Below the pieces are notes generated by a model that made no database searches, was not told the origin of the DNA, and saw only the letters and a program-made list of their open reading frames with translations. From assembly GCA_016287765.1 (NCBI GenBank), contig JAEEWS010000036.1:1-30968 (forward strand): a stretch of 30,968 nt of DNA, read 5' to 3'. The DNA is from Lachnospiraceae bacterium. Lineage in GTDB: Bacteria; Bacillota_A; Clostridia; Lachnospirales; Lachnospiraceae. The position numbers and the translations under genes were made by a program. Positions 30,707 through 30,968 of the stretch are shown piece after piece (position 1 is the first letter of the stretch; every line of letters starts with the position of its first letter).

Positions 30707-30968
30707 TCACCACTTGAGTTGTCCATTTGTTGATGTTTCCGCGGTATGCCAATATGCTGTCAGCAAATTCCCGTTTTCTTTTTTCACGAACCCCATAGAT
30801 TCATATAAGTTGATAGCCGGTACATTATCAAAATCTACCAGCAACATCATATCTTTAGGTTCGTTCTCCCGTAATGCCATAGCCAGCAGCTGTCTTCCGT
30901 ATCCTTTTCCACGATATTCCTTTTTAACCAAAATATCGTACGGCTCGTTCTCCGCAAAACAATGCGTA
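30707..30968 (-). CDS. GNAT N-acetyltransferase, N-terminus beyond the window
   Basis: A partial frame, open to the right edge, giving the last 86 or so residues of a GNAT enzyme. The acetyl-CoA pyrophosphate loop is YRGKGYGRQLL and the C-terminal motif is NVPAINLYESMGFVKKENGN. Upstream residues THCFAENEPYDILVKKEYRG continue the beta-4 strand. The acceptor substrate is unknown. It precedes the XRE gene in the same direction with about 158 nt between. Confidence 0.82.
   Translation of the reverse strand, partial: THCFAENEPYDILVKKEYRGKGYGRQLLAMALRENEPKDMMLLVDFDNVPAINLYESMGFVKKENGNLLTAYWHTAETSTNGQLKW

Overview
The window looks like chromosome of an anaerobic gut or rumen Firmicute, most likely Lachnospiraceae. 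The evidence is strong AGGAGG-type ribosome sites, moderate GC, LplB/YtcP-type sugar permeases with an MsmX-like ATPase, a Cthe_2159-type pectin-binding lipoprotein and Gram-positive style lipoproteins. I cannot name the genus. There is no rRNA, intact tRNA or CRISPR array.

Layout. 1-2.9 kb: a 160-bp imperfect palindrome, tcdA (minus), then a plsC-like acyltransferase and a diacylglycerol/lipid kinase (plus). 3.0-19.7 kb: a pectin-use region. It holds a secreted beta-helix lipoprotein, a cytoplasmic pectin esterase on the opposite strand, and a 13-kb plus-strand operon. The operon order is a 6-TM protein, two permeases, a large binding lipoprotein, two 4-TM proteins, an ATPase, two more 4-TM proteins, a cytoplasmic GH28 polygalacturonase, a GH105 unsaturated-uronyl hydrolase, an AEC carrier and a second ATPase. 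The enzymes lack signal peptides, so the picture is uptake of pectic oligomers followed by de-esterification and cutting in the cytoplasm. 19.7-23.4 kb: minus-strand housekeeping and unknown genes (a low-complexity surface protein, pncB, a DUF308 membrane protein, a small protein, a nitroreductase).

23.4-26.1 kb is a more AT-rich, scarred plus-strand block: an ABC exporter fragment, an intact LolD-like ATPase plus FtsX-like permease, and a lipoprotein leader that runs into the antisense of a transposase remnant. 26.2-28.5 kb is an ECF sigma / anti-sigma / secreted protein group on the minus strand. Two near-identical ECF-type promoters (TGAAAC, 16-17 nt, CGTATTAT) precede the sigma gene and the secreted-protein gene, which predicts a small self-activating regulon. 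28.5-29.0 kb is a traX remnant cut by a perfect palindromic repeat. 29.0-31.0 kb holds a small membrane-anchored protein, an XRE regulator with six helical repeats, and a GNAT acetyltransferase that runs off the right edge.

The points most worth following up are an 80-bp perfectly repeated, degenerate tRNA-Gln(CUG)-like element lying downstream of two minus-strand genes just ahead of terminators; the ECF promoter pair; the four 4-TM proteins bracketing a divergent ATPase inside the importer operon; and a 13-bp inverted repeat that would hide the DUF308 gene's ribosome site in read-through RNA but not in RNA from its own promoter.
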